Shown here: in pieces, positions 34,238 to 42,115 of the stretch
Layout of the letters: each line of letters starts with the position of its first letter
How positions within the stretch are numbered: position 1 is the first letter of the stretch
Notes under the pieces: generated by a model
Told to the model about the DNA's origin: nothing
The model's database searches: none
What the model saw: the letters and a program-made list of their open reading frames with translations, nothing else
Translations under genes and position numbers: made by a program
NCBI RefSeq assembly: GCF_021531255.1
Contig: NZ_JAFBIO010000002.1
Coordinates: forward strand, 62,001-126,000
From: Allofournierella massiliensis
GTDB taxonomy: Bacteria > Bacillota > Clostridia > Oscillospirales > Ruminococcaceae
Direction: 5' to 3'
DNA length: 64,000 bases

Positions 34238-34957
34238 TTACTTGTATACGTCCGAGATGATCTTTGCCAGTTCCTCCGGGTCGCTGGTGGAGGCCAGCAT
34301 CTTCATCTTGCGCTCCTCATAGGCGCTGAGCTTATGGCACAGATCGTTCACCTGTTCCAGATACTGGGCGGGGAACTTGACCGCGCCGTTTTCATCCATA
34401 TGGATGATGTCGCCGGCGCTCACCTGCATGCCGCAGATCTCCACCGGCTCGTTCACCGCCTGGATGGAGAAAGGCCCGTGGCCGGCGCACACACCGGGCA
34501 GCATGTACTGCATCCCCATGGGGCGAACCTCGTCCAGGTCCCGGCTGGGCCCGTCCGAAATGACCGCCACGCAGCCCAGGGACTTGAAGGCCGTCATCAT
34601 GTTGCCGCCGCACAGGCCGTTTTTGCTCTTGTAGGGTTCGGGGAGATTCTGCTTAAGGCAGACCACCACCGGCTTGGGGGAGGCCTCAATGGCCTTGTAC
34701 ACATCCAGCAGGCTCAGCCGGTCAAAGGCCGGGTCGGGCATGCCGTAGGTAACGGTGACCGCATAGCCCACGGTGCGGCCCAGTTCCGGGTACATGCATT
34801 TCAGGGTAGCGTCGGTGTACCATTTGCCGTCCCAGGGGTGATACAGCCCCAGGCAGAGCTCTTTATCCTGGGGGTAGGTGGCCACCACATTGGTGACGCT
34901 GGGGGTGTCGTACTGCTTGAGAGCTTCCAGAAGCTCCCGTGTCTTTTCTGCGTCCAT
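34238..34957 (-). CDS. RraA-like / dimethylmenaquinone-methyltransferase-fold protein
   Basis: 239 residues. The family core reads NGLCGGNMMTAFKSLGCVAV followed by ISDGPSRDLDEV (about residues 127-158), the Gly-rich loop and Asp/Arg pair of RraA-like folds. Members include 4-hydroxy-4-methyl-2-oxoglutarate aldolases, oxaloacetate decarboxylases and the RNase E regulator RraA. This one is longer than RraA and more likely an aldolase-like enzyme, substrate unknown. ATG at 34957 behind GAAGGAA. Promoter on the minus strand at 35017-35045 (TTGTTT, 17 bases, TATAAT). Confidence 0.8.
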   Translation of the reverse strand: MDAEKTRELLEALKQYDTPSVTNVVATYPQDKELCLGLYHPWDGKWYTDATLKCMYPELGRTVGYAVTVTYGMPDPAFDRLSLLDVYKAIEASPKPVVVCLKQNLPEPYKSKNGLCGGNMMTAFKSLGCVAVISDGPSRDLDEVRPMGMQYMLPGVCAGHGPFSIQAVNEPVEICGMQVSAGDIIHMDENGAVKFPAQYLEQVNDLCHKLSAYEERKMKMLASTSDPEELAKIISDVYK

Positions 34958-35016
34958 GGTATTCCTTCCCTTCATCTTTTTTGGGGGCCGGGGCCCCGTG
35001 CGATTTTCTGGTTTTC

Positions 35017-35045
35017 ATTATAACATCTCCGACCCCTCAAAACAA
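35017..35045 (-). promoter_or_regulatory. Promoter of the RraA-like gene
   Basis: On the minus strand: TTGTTT (35040-35045), 17 bases, TATAAT (35017-35022). Confidence 0.65.
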
Positions 35046-35142
35046 CAAAGAGGGCGGCGTATGAAAGGGGAGAGGGCCGGAAACACTATCCTTGCAGGGC
35101 CAGCAGTTCCGCCGGCCCCATACCGGATAAGGAGGGATTTTT

Positions 35143-35418
35143 ATGAACGGAATGCAGAATGATTTTGAATACGGCACCGGCATTGAGCCGCTGCACCACC
35201 CGGAAAAATACAATGGCGGCAAAGGGGAGAGCCGGAACTCCGCCGGCAGCTTCCACAAGGACGGCACCGGCACCTTCCAGGCCGGCTGGCATCGTTCCAG
35301 CCCCAATCCCCTGGACGCGCTGGATGAATCGGCCTATTTCCCCAACTTGTATCGCCAGGACGGCAAGAATATGGCCGGGGATGAATTCGACGAGGATGAC
35401 GAGGACGAAGAGCGGTGA
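35143..35418 (+). CDS. Small acidic protein of unknown function
   Basis: 91 residues, not recognised. It is hydrophilic and rich in Gly, Asn, His and Asp, with an acidic tail DEFDEDDEDEER. GTGIEPLHHPEKYNGGKGES and GTFQAGWHRSSPNPLDALDE look like ordered short motifs rather than random coil. GGAGG lies eight bases before the ATG and a strong terminator follows, so it is a real transcription unit. No signal peptide or membrane segment. Confidence 0.65.
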   Translation: MNGMQNDFEYGTGIEPLHHPEKYNGGKGESRNSAGSFHKDGTGTFQAGWHRSSPNPLDALDESAYFPNLYRQDGKNMAGDEFDEDDEDEER

Positions 35419-35438
35419 GCTTTGCCCTGTAAAAACCC

Positions 35439-35475
35439 AAAAAGGCGCCCGGCAGTTTTGCCGGGCGCCTTTTTG
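35439..35475 (+). terminator. Terminator after the small acidic protein gene
   Basis: AAAAAGGCGCCCGGC/GCCGGGCGCCTTTTT, loop AGTTTT. Confidence 0.92.
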
Positions 35476-35596
35476 GGGCGCTGACAGAGTGGGGGGAATC
35501 TGGTATAGTAAAGCTGAATTTTTATAAAAAACTGTAACCTTGCCGGGAAAATGCCGCTTATAAAGGTGAAAGGGGTCTGTGAAAGGAGGGTTCGCT

Positions 35597-36368
35597 TTGG
35601 AGGATCACAAGATCGTGGAGCTGTATCTTGCCCGGGATGAGGCCGCGATCCGGCATACCGGCGAAAAATTCGGCGGCCGGCTGCGGTCCTTATCTTACGG
35701 CATCACCGAGGACCGGCAGACTGCCGAGGAGTGCGAGAACGATACATATCTCAGGGCCTGGAATTCCATCCCGCCCCCTGCCTCCGGAATACTCTTTTAC
35801 CCATTACAGCAACTATGAAGAGATAGAGGCCGCGGCGGAATATCTCATGGCTCAGTACGGGGAACTGCTGGGCATGGAGGAGCCCCGGCTCAATCTGTAC
35901 GGGGGAGACTATGACATTTACGGCCAGCAGCTGTACCGCTTGGAATTCTTTGAGGGGGACGGCAGTGATCTGGGTCAGATCCTCCATTATAACTTTACCC
36001 CCGTCGCTTTTTATTGCGACGATGCGGGTGGGCTTTTCCTGGTGCGGATCTGGCAGCCCGACCTGCCCCAGAAAATGGGGGATTACCCTATCATCATAGC
36101 CAGCTAGGCCCGGGAGCTGCTGCTGGAAGGGCACTATATCACCACCGTGCCCTATGAGATACCCGGTCGGGAGCATATCCGCAAGGTAGAACTGGTCTAC
36201 CGCATCGGCACCCAGGATGAATACTACATGCCCTATTACCGCTTTTATGCCGAACTGCCCCAGGAAAAGCGGGAAAACGGCCTGAACACCTACGGCGCCT
36301 ACTATGTGCCCGCCGTATCCGGGGAGTATCTCACCGGGATGCCCACCTGGGACGGCAGTTTTAATTAA
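35597..36368 (+). pseudogene. Chimeric relic: ECF sigma N-terminus joined to an anti-sigma-like C-terminus
   Basis: TTG start at 35597 behind AAAGGAGG. About 55 codons match sigma region 2, ending at CENDTYLRAWNSIPP, parallel to the gene at 1.5 kb. The DNA then passes directly into the C-terminal domain of another protein type (EYLMAQYGELLGMEEPRLNL, YRLEFFEGDGSDLGQ), in a different frame. After a TAG at 36105-36107 the same frame runs on (ARELLLEGHYITTVPYEIPG) to the TAA at 36368. An internal deletion between sigma and downstream gene, plus a nonsense mutation, best explains this. Confidence 0.6.
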
Positions 36369-36391
36369 ACATTTTAAATCATCCATTCTTT

Positions 36392-36419
36392 GCCCCGCCC
36401 TTTTTCGGGCGGGGCTTTT
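36392..36419 (+). terminator. Terminator before the NTPase-ModE gene
   Basis: GCCCCGCCC/GGGCGGGGC, T-rich loop, then TTTT. Confidence 0.8.
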
Positions 36420-36446
36420 GGCCGGGTCTGGCCCGGCGGGGGCGGG

Positions 36447-36457
36447 GATGCTATAAT
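36447..36457 (+). promoter_or_regulatory. Extended -10 promoter of the NTPase-ModE gene
   Basis: TGCTATAAT lies in a very G-rich stretch with no good -35; it matches the element before the NCS2 permease gene (40449-40457). Coordinates are approximate by a few bases. Confidence 0.45.
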
Positions 36458-36490
36458 AAAGCCAAACAAAACGAGGGGGGCAGCAGGGAA

Positions 36491-37360
36491 ATGCATACCA
36501 AGATCCTCATCACAGGCCGGCCGGGCACCGGCAAATCCACCCTGGCCCTCTGGCTGGTAAAACGGCTGGGGCGGCCCTGGGCAGGCTACCGCACCCTGTG
36601 CGCCGGCAGGTGCGAAGCCGGGCCGCTTTTTTCGCTTTATGCCTGTCCCGGCGGGGAATCGGCCCCCATCTCCCGCTGGGAGGAAGGGGCCATCCGGCCA
36701 GTGCCCGAGAGTTTTGAAGGGCTGGGCGCAGCCTGCCTGAAAAAGGCCCTGGAAGGGCCGGCGCCGGTGGTGCTGCTGGATGAGATCGGCCGGTTTGAAA
36801 AGGACTGCCCCGCCTTTCTGGGCCGGGTAGAGGAACTGTTGGGCAGCGAAAAGATCGTGGTGGCCGTCCTGAAACAGGAACCGCTGCCCTATCTGGACCG
36901 GTGGCGGGCACTGCCGGGGGCCCTGGTGCTGGATCTGGACAGGATCAGCCCCCTGCAGGCCCGGGAGGTGCTGGAACAGGAGCTGCCGCCCCTGCACTGG
37001 GGGCTGACCCTGCGCCTGTACGGGCAGGAGAAAAGCTTTGGCCCCGGCCCCCTGCGGCTGCTGGAAGGGGTGGAGCGCACCGGCTCCCTACACCGGGCCG
37101 CTGCCGAGATGGGCATGGCCTATTCCAAGGCCTGGAAGCTGCTGCAGAAGGTGGAGGCCGAGTGGGGCTTCCCGGTGCTGGAAAGCAGGCCCGGCGGCGC
37201 GGGGGGCGGCGGCTCTGCCCTCACCGCCCAGGGCCGGGAGCTGGCCGGGCGGTATCGCCGGATGCTGGAAGCGGTGGAGGCCGCCGCCTGCCAGGCCTTT
37301 GAGGAGGCCTTTGGGGATTTTGGGCCCGGGGAAGGCCCTGGCATAGACCGGAATCTTTGA
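36491..37360 (+). CDS. NTPase fused to a ModE-type winged-helix DNA-binding domain
   Basis: 289 residues. Residues 1-155 form a THEP1/NTPase_1-like P-loop domain: Walker A GRPGTGKST (9-17) and Walker B VVLLDEIGRFE (93-103). Residues about 184-265 match the ModE N-terminal domain: LRLLEGVERTGSLHRAAAEM, YSKAWKLLQKVE, the Gly loop RPGGAGGGGSALT. The molybdate-binding Mop/TOBE part of ModE is absent, so the NTPase may act as sensor. ATG at 36491 after AGGGGGGCAGCAGGG. It lies 129 bases before a FecCD-type importer whose promoter holds a ModE-like operator. Regulator of molybdate/tungstate uptake is inference. Confidence 0.8.
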   Translation: MHTKILITGRPGTGKSTLALWLVKRLGRPWAGYRTLCAGRCEAGPLFSLYACPGGESAPISRWEEGAIRPVPESFEGLGAACLKKALEGPAPVVLLDEIGRFEKDCPAFLGRVEELLGSEKIVVAVLKQEPLPYLDRWRALPGALVLDLDRISPLQAREVLEQELPPLHWGLTLRLYGQEKSFGPGPLRLLEGVERTGSLHRAAAEMGMAYSKAWKLLQKVEAEWGFPVLESRPGGAGGGGSALTAQGRELAGRYRRMLEAVEAAACQAFEEAFGDFGPGEGPGIDRNL

Positions 37361-37367
37361 AAAACGC

Positions 37368-37401
37368 TTTACAAAGCGATATTCTCGTGCTAGAATAACG
37401 C
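37368..37401 (+). promoter_or_regulatory. Importer promoter overlapped by a ModE-like operator
   Basis: TTTACA (37368-37373), 17 bases, TAGAAT (37391-37396). Over the spacer and -10 lies an inverted repeat, GCGaTATTCT (37376-37385), six bases, AGAATAaCGC (37392-37401). Its 9-6-9 core and CG...TA...TA...CG pattern parallel the E. coli modA operator. Binding there would block RNA polymerase. Confidence 0.7.
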
Positions 37402-37489
37402 GGGCCGGGCGGGAAGCCGAATTGGAAAACTCGCCCCGGCCAAGGGATAGTTTCAAAAAGCGTTTGAAAAGAAAGCGGGAGATTTTACC

Positions 37490-38584
37490 ATGAAAAACGC
37501 CAAATTTCTGCAGCGGGCAGGGGCTTTTGCCCTGGCCCTGACCATGGCCCTGTCCCTGGCAGGCTGCGGTCAGGCTGCCTCCGGCTCCTCTCAGGCGGCT
37601 TCCAGCGCGCCGGTTTCCAGCGCCGCCGCCTCCAGTGAGGCCGCCTCGTCTCAGGCCCAGGGGCCCATCCAGCTCACTGATCAGGCGGGCCGCCAGGTGG
37701 AACTGGAAGAGCCGGCCCAAAGCCTGGTCAGCTGCTACTATATCACCACCTATGCCACCCTGGCCCTGGGGGTCTCCGACCGGGTGGTGGGCCTGGAAAA
37801 GAAGGCCGAGACCCGGCCTGTTTACCAGATGGCCGATCCTGCCCTGCTGAAAAAGCCCCAGCTGGGCACCCTGAAGGAATTTGACGTGGAGGCCGCCGCG
37901 GCCCTGGAGCCGGACCTGGTGCTGATGCCCGTCAAGCTGATGGATTATGTGGATGCCCTCACCGAGCTGGGCATTCCGGTATTGGTGGTGGACCCGGAGG
38001 ATCAGGACCGGCTGGAAGAGATGCTGACCCTGATCGGCCAGGCCTGCGGCGTGGAGGACCGGGCCCAGAGCCTGATCGACTATTACCATGAGCAGGAAGA
38101 CCGGATGGCTCAGCTCATCGAAGGGCAGGAAAGCCCGCTGGTATACATGGGCGGCAACTCCTCCTATCTGGAAACAGCTACCAACGCCATGTACCAGGGC
38201 AGCCTGATCCAGTTGGCCGGCGGCCAGAACGCGGCCGGGGAGCTGGAAGGGGACTATTGGACCGAGATTTCCTATGAGTCCCTGCTGGCCATGGCCCCCG
38301 AAGTGATCATTCTGCCCTCTGCTGCCTCCTATACGGTGGAGGACGTGCTGAACTACGCCCAGCTGGCAGGGGTGCCCGCTGTGGAAGAGGGCCGGGTCTA
38401 CCAGATGCCCGGCCAGGTAGAGGAGTGGGATTCCCCGGTGCCTTCCGGCATTCTGGGGGCGCTCTGGCTCACCAGCACCCTGCATCCCGAGAGCTACAGC
38501 CAGGAGGAATTCGTGGTGGATGCCCAGGATTTTTATCGGGAGTTCTATGGCTTTGAGCTGGACGCTCAGCTGCTGACCGCCTGA
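37490..38584 (+). CDS. FecCD-system metal/oxyanion-binding lipoprotein, MolA-like
   Basis: 364 residues. Lipoprotein signal with lipobox SLAGC (Cys at about 25) and a Ser/Ala-rich linker to residue 58. The mature part is a TroA/FepB-type bilobal binding protein: ITTYATLALGVSDRVVGLEK, YWTEISYESLLAMAPEVIIL and near the end DSPVPSGILGALWLTSTLHP. Substrates of this fold include haem, cobalamin, siderophores and, in Haemophilus MolBCA, molybdate/tungstate. The ModE-like operator and the downstream XDH genes favour molybdate or tungstate here (inference). First gene of a three-gene operon. Confidence 0.82.
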   Translation: MKNAKFLQRAGAFALALTMALSLAGCGQAASGSSQAASSAPVSSAAASSEAASSQAQGPIQLTDQAGRQVELEEPAQSLVSCYYITTYATLALGVSDRVVGLEKKAETRPVYQMADPALLKKPQLGTLKEFDVEAAAALEPDLVLMPVKLMDYVDALTELGIPVLVVDPEDQDRLEEMLTLIGQACGVEDRAQSLIDYYHEQEDRMAQLIEGQESPLVYMGGNSSYLETATNAMYQGSLIQLAGGQNAAGELEGDYWTEISYESLLAMAPEVIILPSAASYTVEDVLNYAQLAGVPAVEEGRVYQMPGQVEEWDSPVPSGILGALWLTSTLHPESYSQEEFVVDAQDFYREFYGFELDAQLLTA

Positions 38585-38621
38585 TCGGGCGGGGCAAACC
38601 CACACAAGAGGGGAGAGGCCC

Positions 38622-39632
38622 ATGAAGAGGGAAAAAAGCGCGATGCTGATGGGGGCGGCCTGCGGGCTGCTGCTGGCTCTGTGCGCGGTATCCCTCTGTG
38701 TGGGCAGCTTCCCTCTTTCTCTTTCCCAAATCGGGGAGATCCTGCAGGGGGGCCTGGCCGGGGAGATGCCGGCCCGGGTATTCTGGACCCTGCGGGTGCC
38801 CCGCACGGCAGTGGGGCTGCTGGCCGGGCTGGGGCTGGGCCTGGCGGGGGGCGTGTACCAGACGGTGTTCCGCAATCCACTGGCCTCCCCGGATCTCACC
38901 GGCGTGGCCAGCGGCGCCTCCCTGGGGGCAGCCTGTGCCATTGTGCTGGGTTCCGGCGGCACCCTGGCCATGATGGCTGGGGCCTTCGGGGCCGGGCTGG
39001 CCAGCCTGGTGCTGGTGCTGGCCCTGGTGCGGGCGGCCCGCATGGAACACACCGTCACCTATGTGCTGGCGGGGGTGATTGTATCCTCGGCGGCGGATGC
39101 GGCCCTCATGGCCATGAAGGTATTGGCCGACCCGGAGCGGGAGCTGGCAGCCATTGAGTTCTGGACCATGGGCAGCCTGGCGGCGGTGACTGCCTCCAAG
39201 CTGGCCATGCTGGCCCCGGCGGTGGCCCTGCCCTTTTCTCTTCTGCTGCTCTTTCGCCGGCAGACGGCCATCCTCTCTCTGGGGGATGAGACCGCCCGCA
39301 GTCTGGGGCTGGAACCCCGCCGCTGGCGGGCGGTGCTGCTGGGCCTTACCACCCTGATGGTGGCGGCCCTGGTATCGGTGACCGGGGTGATCGCCTTTGT
39401 GGGGCTGATCGCCCCCCATATCGCCTTCCGGCTGCTGGGGCGAAGAGCCGGGCCCTATCTCTTCCTCTGCGCCCTTACGGGGGCGGATATTCTGCTGGCG
39501 GCCGACCTGCTGGCCCGCAGCCTTTCGCCGGGGGCGGAGCTGCCCCTGAGCATCTTCACCGTCCTGTTTGCGGTGCCGGTGCTCATCGCCCTGCTTTGCG
39601 GCAGGCGGGAAGGAGGGGACGAGGATGCTTGA
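38622..39632 (+). CDS. FecCD-family ABC transporter permease
   Basis: 336-residue polytopic permease with about 10 helices. Family marks: RVPRTAVGLLAGLGLGLAGG and VFRNPLASPDLTGVASGAS near the N-terminus, VTGVIAFVGLIAPHIAFRLL near the end. GAGGGGAG precedes the ATG, 37 bases after the binding protein. The end overlaps the ATPase gene by eight bases. Confidence 0.9.
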   Translation: MKREKSAMLMGAACGLLLALCAVSLCVGSFPLSLSQIGEILQGGLAGEMPARVFWTLRVPRTAVGLLAGLGLGLAGGVYQTVFRNPLASPDLTGVASGASLGAACAIVLGSGGTLAMMAGAFGAGLASLVLVLALVRAARMEHTVTYVLAGVIVSSAADAALMAMKVLADPERELAAIEFWTMGSLAAVTASKLAMLAPAVALPFSLLLLFRRQTAILSLGDETARSLGLEPRRWRAVLLGLTTLMVAALVSVTGVIAFVGLIAPHIAFRLLGRRAGPYLFLCALTGADILLAADLLARSLSPGAELPLSIFTVLFAVPVLIALLCGRREGGDEDA

Positions 39633-40395
39633 AGTGGAAAATCTGAGTGTTGGGTATACCAGGCCGGTGGTGCGCCGGGCCAGCTTTCGGCTGGAGGCCG
39701 GAAGCCTGGGCGGCATCCTGGGCCGGAACGGCAGCGGCAAAACCACCCTGCTGCGGGGCATCTGCGGCTCAGCCCGGGTGTATGAGGGCGCCGTCCGGGT
39801 GGAAGGGCAGGATTGCCTGGGGCTGTCGGCCCGGAAAAGAGCGGAAAAAATAGCCCTCCTGCCCCAACGCAGCCCTCTGCCCCAGGGATTGAGAGTGGGC
39901 GAGGTGATCCGGATGGGCCGGTATATTCACGGCAGCCCTTTCAGGGGGCCGGGCCCGGGGGAGGAAGCCATGGCACGCCGGGCGGCCGAGAGCCTGGGGA
40001 TCGGGGAGCTGTGGGGAAGGGACTGCGCCCTTCTCAGCGAGGGGCAGCGGCAGCTGGTGCAGCTGGCCCGGGCCCTGGCCCAGGACGCCCCCCTGCTGCT
40101 GCTGGATGAGCCCACCAGCGCCCTGGACCCGGAGAACGCCCAGCTTTTGTTCCGTCAGCTGCGCCGGCTTACCCAAAGCCAGAACAAGGCGGCCCTGGCA
40201 GTGGTGCACGACCCGGCCCTGGCCCTGCGCTGGTGTGACCGGCTGTACTGCATGAGGGAGGGAGTTCTGACCGGAGGAATCTGCCCGGCGGAATCCTCTC
40301 CACGGCAGATCCAGGATTTTTTGCGGCAAATCTGGCCCCAAATCTTGGTGAAAAAAGACAAAGAAACCGGGCTGTTTTACTCCCTTCTTGCCTAA
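39625..40395 (+). CDS. ABC transporter ATPase of the FecCD-type importer
   Basis: 256 residues, FepC/BtuD/MolC class. Walker A GRNGSGKTT (about residues 35-43), Q-loop LLPQRSPLP, signature LSEGQRQ (Glu instead of the usual second Gly), Walker B LLLLDEPTSALD, switch His in VVHDP. Starts inside the permease gene. The operon ends without a clear T-tailed terminator; a CGGCCGGTT/AACCGGCCG hairpin lies at about 40413-40441. Confidence 0.9.
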   Translation: MLEVENLSVGYTRPVVRRASFRLEAGSLGGILGRNGSGKTTLLRGICGSARVYEGAVRVEGQDCLGLSARKRAEKIALLPQRSPLPQGLRVGEVIRMGRYIHGSPFRGPGPGEEAMARRAAESLGIGELWGRDCALLSEGQRQLVQLARALAQDAPLLLLDEPTSALDPENAQLLFRQLRRLTQSQNKAALAVVHDPALALRWCDRLYCMREGVLTGGICPAESSPRQIQDFLRQIWPQILVKKDKETGLFYSLLA

Positions 40396-40448
40396 AAAAG
40401 AGAAATACAGGCCCTCGGCCGGTTTTTTATCGAACCGGCCGGGGGGGG

Positions 40449-40457
40449 TGCTATAAT
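40449..40457 (+). promoter_or_regulatory. Extended -10 promoter of the NCS2 permease
   Basis: TGCTATAAT directly after a GC-rich hairpin; no convincing -35. Confidence 0.5.
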
Positions 40458-40523
40458 AAGGGGCGGTAATTCGGGAGTTTAGAGAGAAAACAGCGAAAAT
40501 CAAGCCAAGGACGGAAGAGAAGT

Positions 40524-41924
40524 ATGGAAGAAAAAAAGAATGTTACACCCTATGATTTTAAAGGACGGCTGCCCTTAAAGCAGGCCATCCCCCTGGGCCT
40601 GCAGCATGTGCTGGCCATGTTTGTAGGCAACCTGACCCCCATCCTCATCATCACCGGTGCCTGCGCGGCGGGCAGCGGCGCGGAGGAGCTGGCGGCGGTG
40701 CAGGTGGCCCTTTTGCAGAACGCCATGCTGGTGGCCGGCCTGGTCACCCTGGTGCAGCTCTTCTCCATCGGCCCGGTGGGCGGCCAGGTACCCATCATCA
40801 TGGGCACCAGCTCCGGCTTTATCGGGGTGTTCCAGGGCGTGGCCCAAAGCATGGGCGGCGGCATCCTGGCCTACGGCGCCATGATGGGCGCTTCCATCAT
40901 CGGTGGCCTGTTCGAGACGGTGCTGGGCGCCTTCCTCAAGCCCCTGCGCCGGTTTTTCCCGGCGGTGGTCACCGGCACGGTGGTCATGTCCATCGGCCTT
41001 TCCCTCATCAGCGTGGGCGTGGCCTCTTTTGGCGGCGGCAGCGGCGCGGCGGACTACGGTTCGGCCGAAAACCTGCTGATCGGCCTGCTGGTGATGGCGG
41101 TGATCCTAGCCCTCAAGCACGGCGCCAAGGGTCTGGCCAGCTCCTCCTGCATCCTGCTGGGCATCCTGTTCGGCTATCTGCTCTGCATGGTGCTGCCCTT
41201 TGTCTGGTCCACCACCGGCGTGACCGCCGAAGGGGTGGAATACACCAAGGCGTGGGTGCTCAACTGGGATAAGGTGGCCCAGGCTTCCTGGTTCTCCATG
41301 CCCCAGCTCATGCCGGTCAAGCCGGTGTTTGATCTGCGGGCTATCCTGCCCGTGGGCATCATGTTTATTGTCACCGCTGTGGAGACGGTGGGCGATATTT
41401 CGGGCGTTACCGAGGGCGGTATGGGCCGGGAGGCCACCGATACTGAGCTTTCCGGCGGCATCATGTGCGACGGCCTGGGTTCCAGCTTTGCCGCTCTCTT
41501 CGGTGTGCTGCCCAACACCTCTTTCAGCCAGAACGTGGGCCTTGTGACCATGACCAAGATCGTCAACCGGTTTGCCCTGGCCTGCGGCGCGGTGTTCCTG
41601 GTACTGTGCGGGCTGTTCCCCAAGCTGGCAGCCCTCATTTCCATCATGCCCCAGAGCGTGTTGGGCGGCGCGGCGGTCATCATGTTCTCCTCCATTGTGA
41701 TGAGCGGCATCCAGCTCATCACCAGCGAGCCCCTAAACACCCGCAACATGACCATCGTGTCGGTGGCGCTGGGCCTGGGCTATGGTCTGGGTGCCAACAG
41801 CGCGGTGCTCTCCGGCCTGCCTCAGGCGGTGCAGCTGATCTTCGGCGGTTCCGGCATTGTGCCCGCCGCCTTTGTGGCCATCCTGCTCAACCTGCTGCTG
41901 CCCAAAGAGAAAAAAGCCGAATAA
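40524..41924 (+). CDS. NCS2-family xanthine/uracil permease
   Basis: 466 residues, 14 predicted helices. Family marks: PLGLQHVLAMFVGNLTPILI near the N-terminus, the helix 8 region VETVGDISGV and the motif FSQNVGLVTMTKIVNR. NCS2 proteins are proton-coupled purine or pyrimidine symporters; the neighbouring xanthine-dehydrogenase genes make xanthine, hypoxanthine or urate likely. ATG at 40524 behind GAAGAGAAG. Own promoter and terminator. Confidence 0.9.
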   Translation: MEEKKNVTPYDFKGRLPLKQAIPLGLQHVLAMFVGNLTPILIITGACAAGSGAEELAAVQVALLQNAMLVAGLVTLVQLFSIGPVGGQVPIIMGTSSGFIGVFQGVAQSMGGGILAYGAMMGASIIGGLFETVLGAFLKPLRRFFPAVVTGTVVMSIGLSLISVGVASFGGGSGAADYGSAENLLIGLLVMAVILALKHGAKGLASSSCILLGILFGYLLCMVLPFVWSTTGVTAEGVEYTKAWVLNWDKVAQASWFSMPQLMPVKPVFDLRAILPVGIMFIVTAVETVGDISGVTEGGMGREATDTELSGGIMCDGLGSSFAALFGVLPNTSFSQNVGLVTMTKIVNRFALACGAVFLVLCGLFPKLAALISIMPQSVLGGAAVIMFSSIVMSGIQLITSEPLNTRNMTIVSVALGLGYGLGANSAVLSGLPQAVQLIFGGSGIVPAAFVAILLNLLLPKEKKAE

Positions 41925-41938
41925 TCGCATAAAATTCT

Positions 41939-41980
41939 GGCGGCGGAGATTTCCAAACGGGAAATATTCGCCGCCTTTTT
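41939..41980 (+). terminator. Terminator after the NCS2 permease
   Basis: GGCGGCG...CGCCGCC stem with an inner ATTTCC/GGAAAT, then TTTTT. Confidence 0.85.
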
Positions 41981-41998
41981 ACAAACTGTATTCATACC

Positions 41999-42041
41999 TT
42001 TGCTTTCCGGCGGGAACATGGTATACTAAAATCGAATAGTA
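41999..42041 (+). promoter_or_regulatory. Promoter of the XDH operon
   Basis: TTTGCT (41999-42004), 17 bases, TATACT (42022-42027). TACTA (42024-42028) and TAGTA (42037-42041) form an inverted repeat across the start-site region, a possible operator. Confidence 0.55.
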
Positions 42042-42115
42042 ATTCTTTTGCGCCGGCGTCTGCCGGGGCAAGGTTATAAGATCGCCGGGAAAGCCCGGGA
42101 AAGTGAGGAACCATC

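Noticed and set aside
36400-36460. G-rich stretch before the NTPase-ModE gene as a G-quadruplex switch
   Set aside because: Runs of G are common in this GC-rich DNA and nothing distinguishes this one beyond its closeness to an extended -10.
40413-40441. Hairpin after the importer ATPase as a terminator
   Set aside because: The stem is strong but no T run follows, so I did not list it as a terminator.
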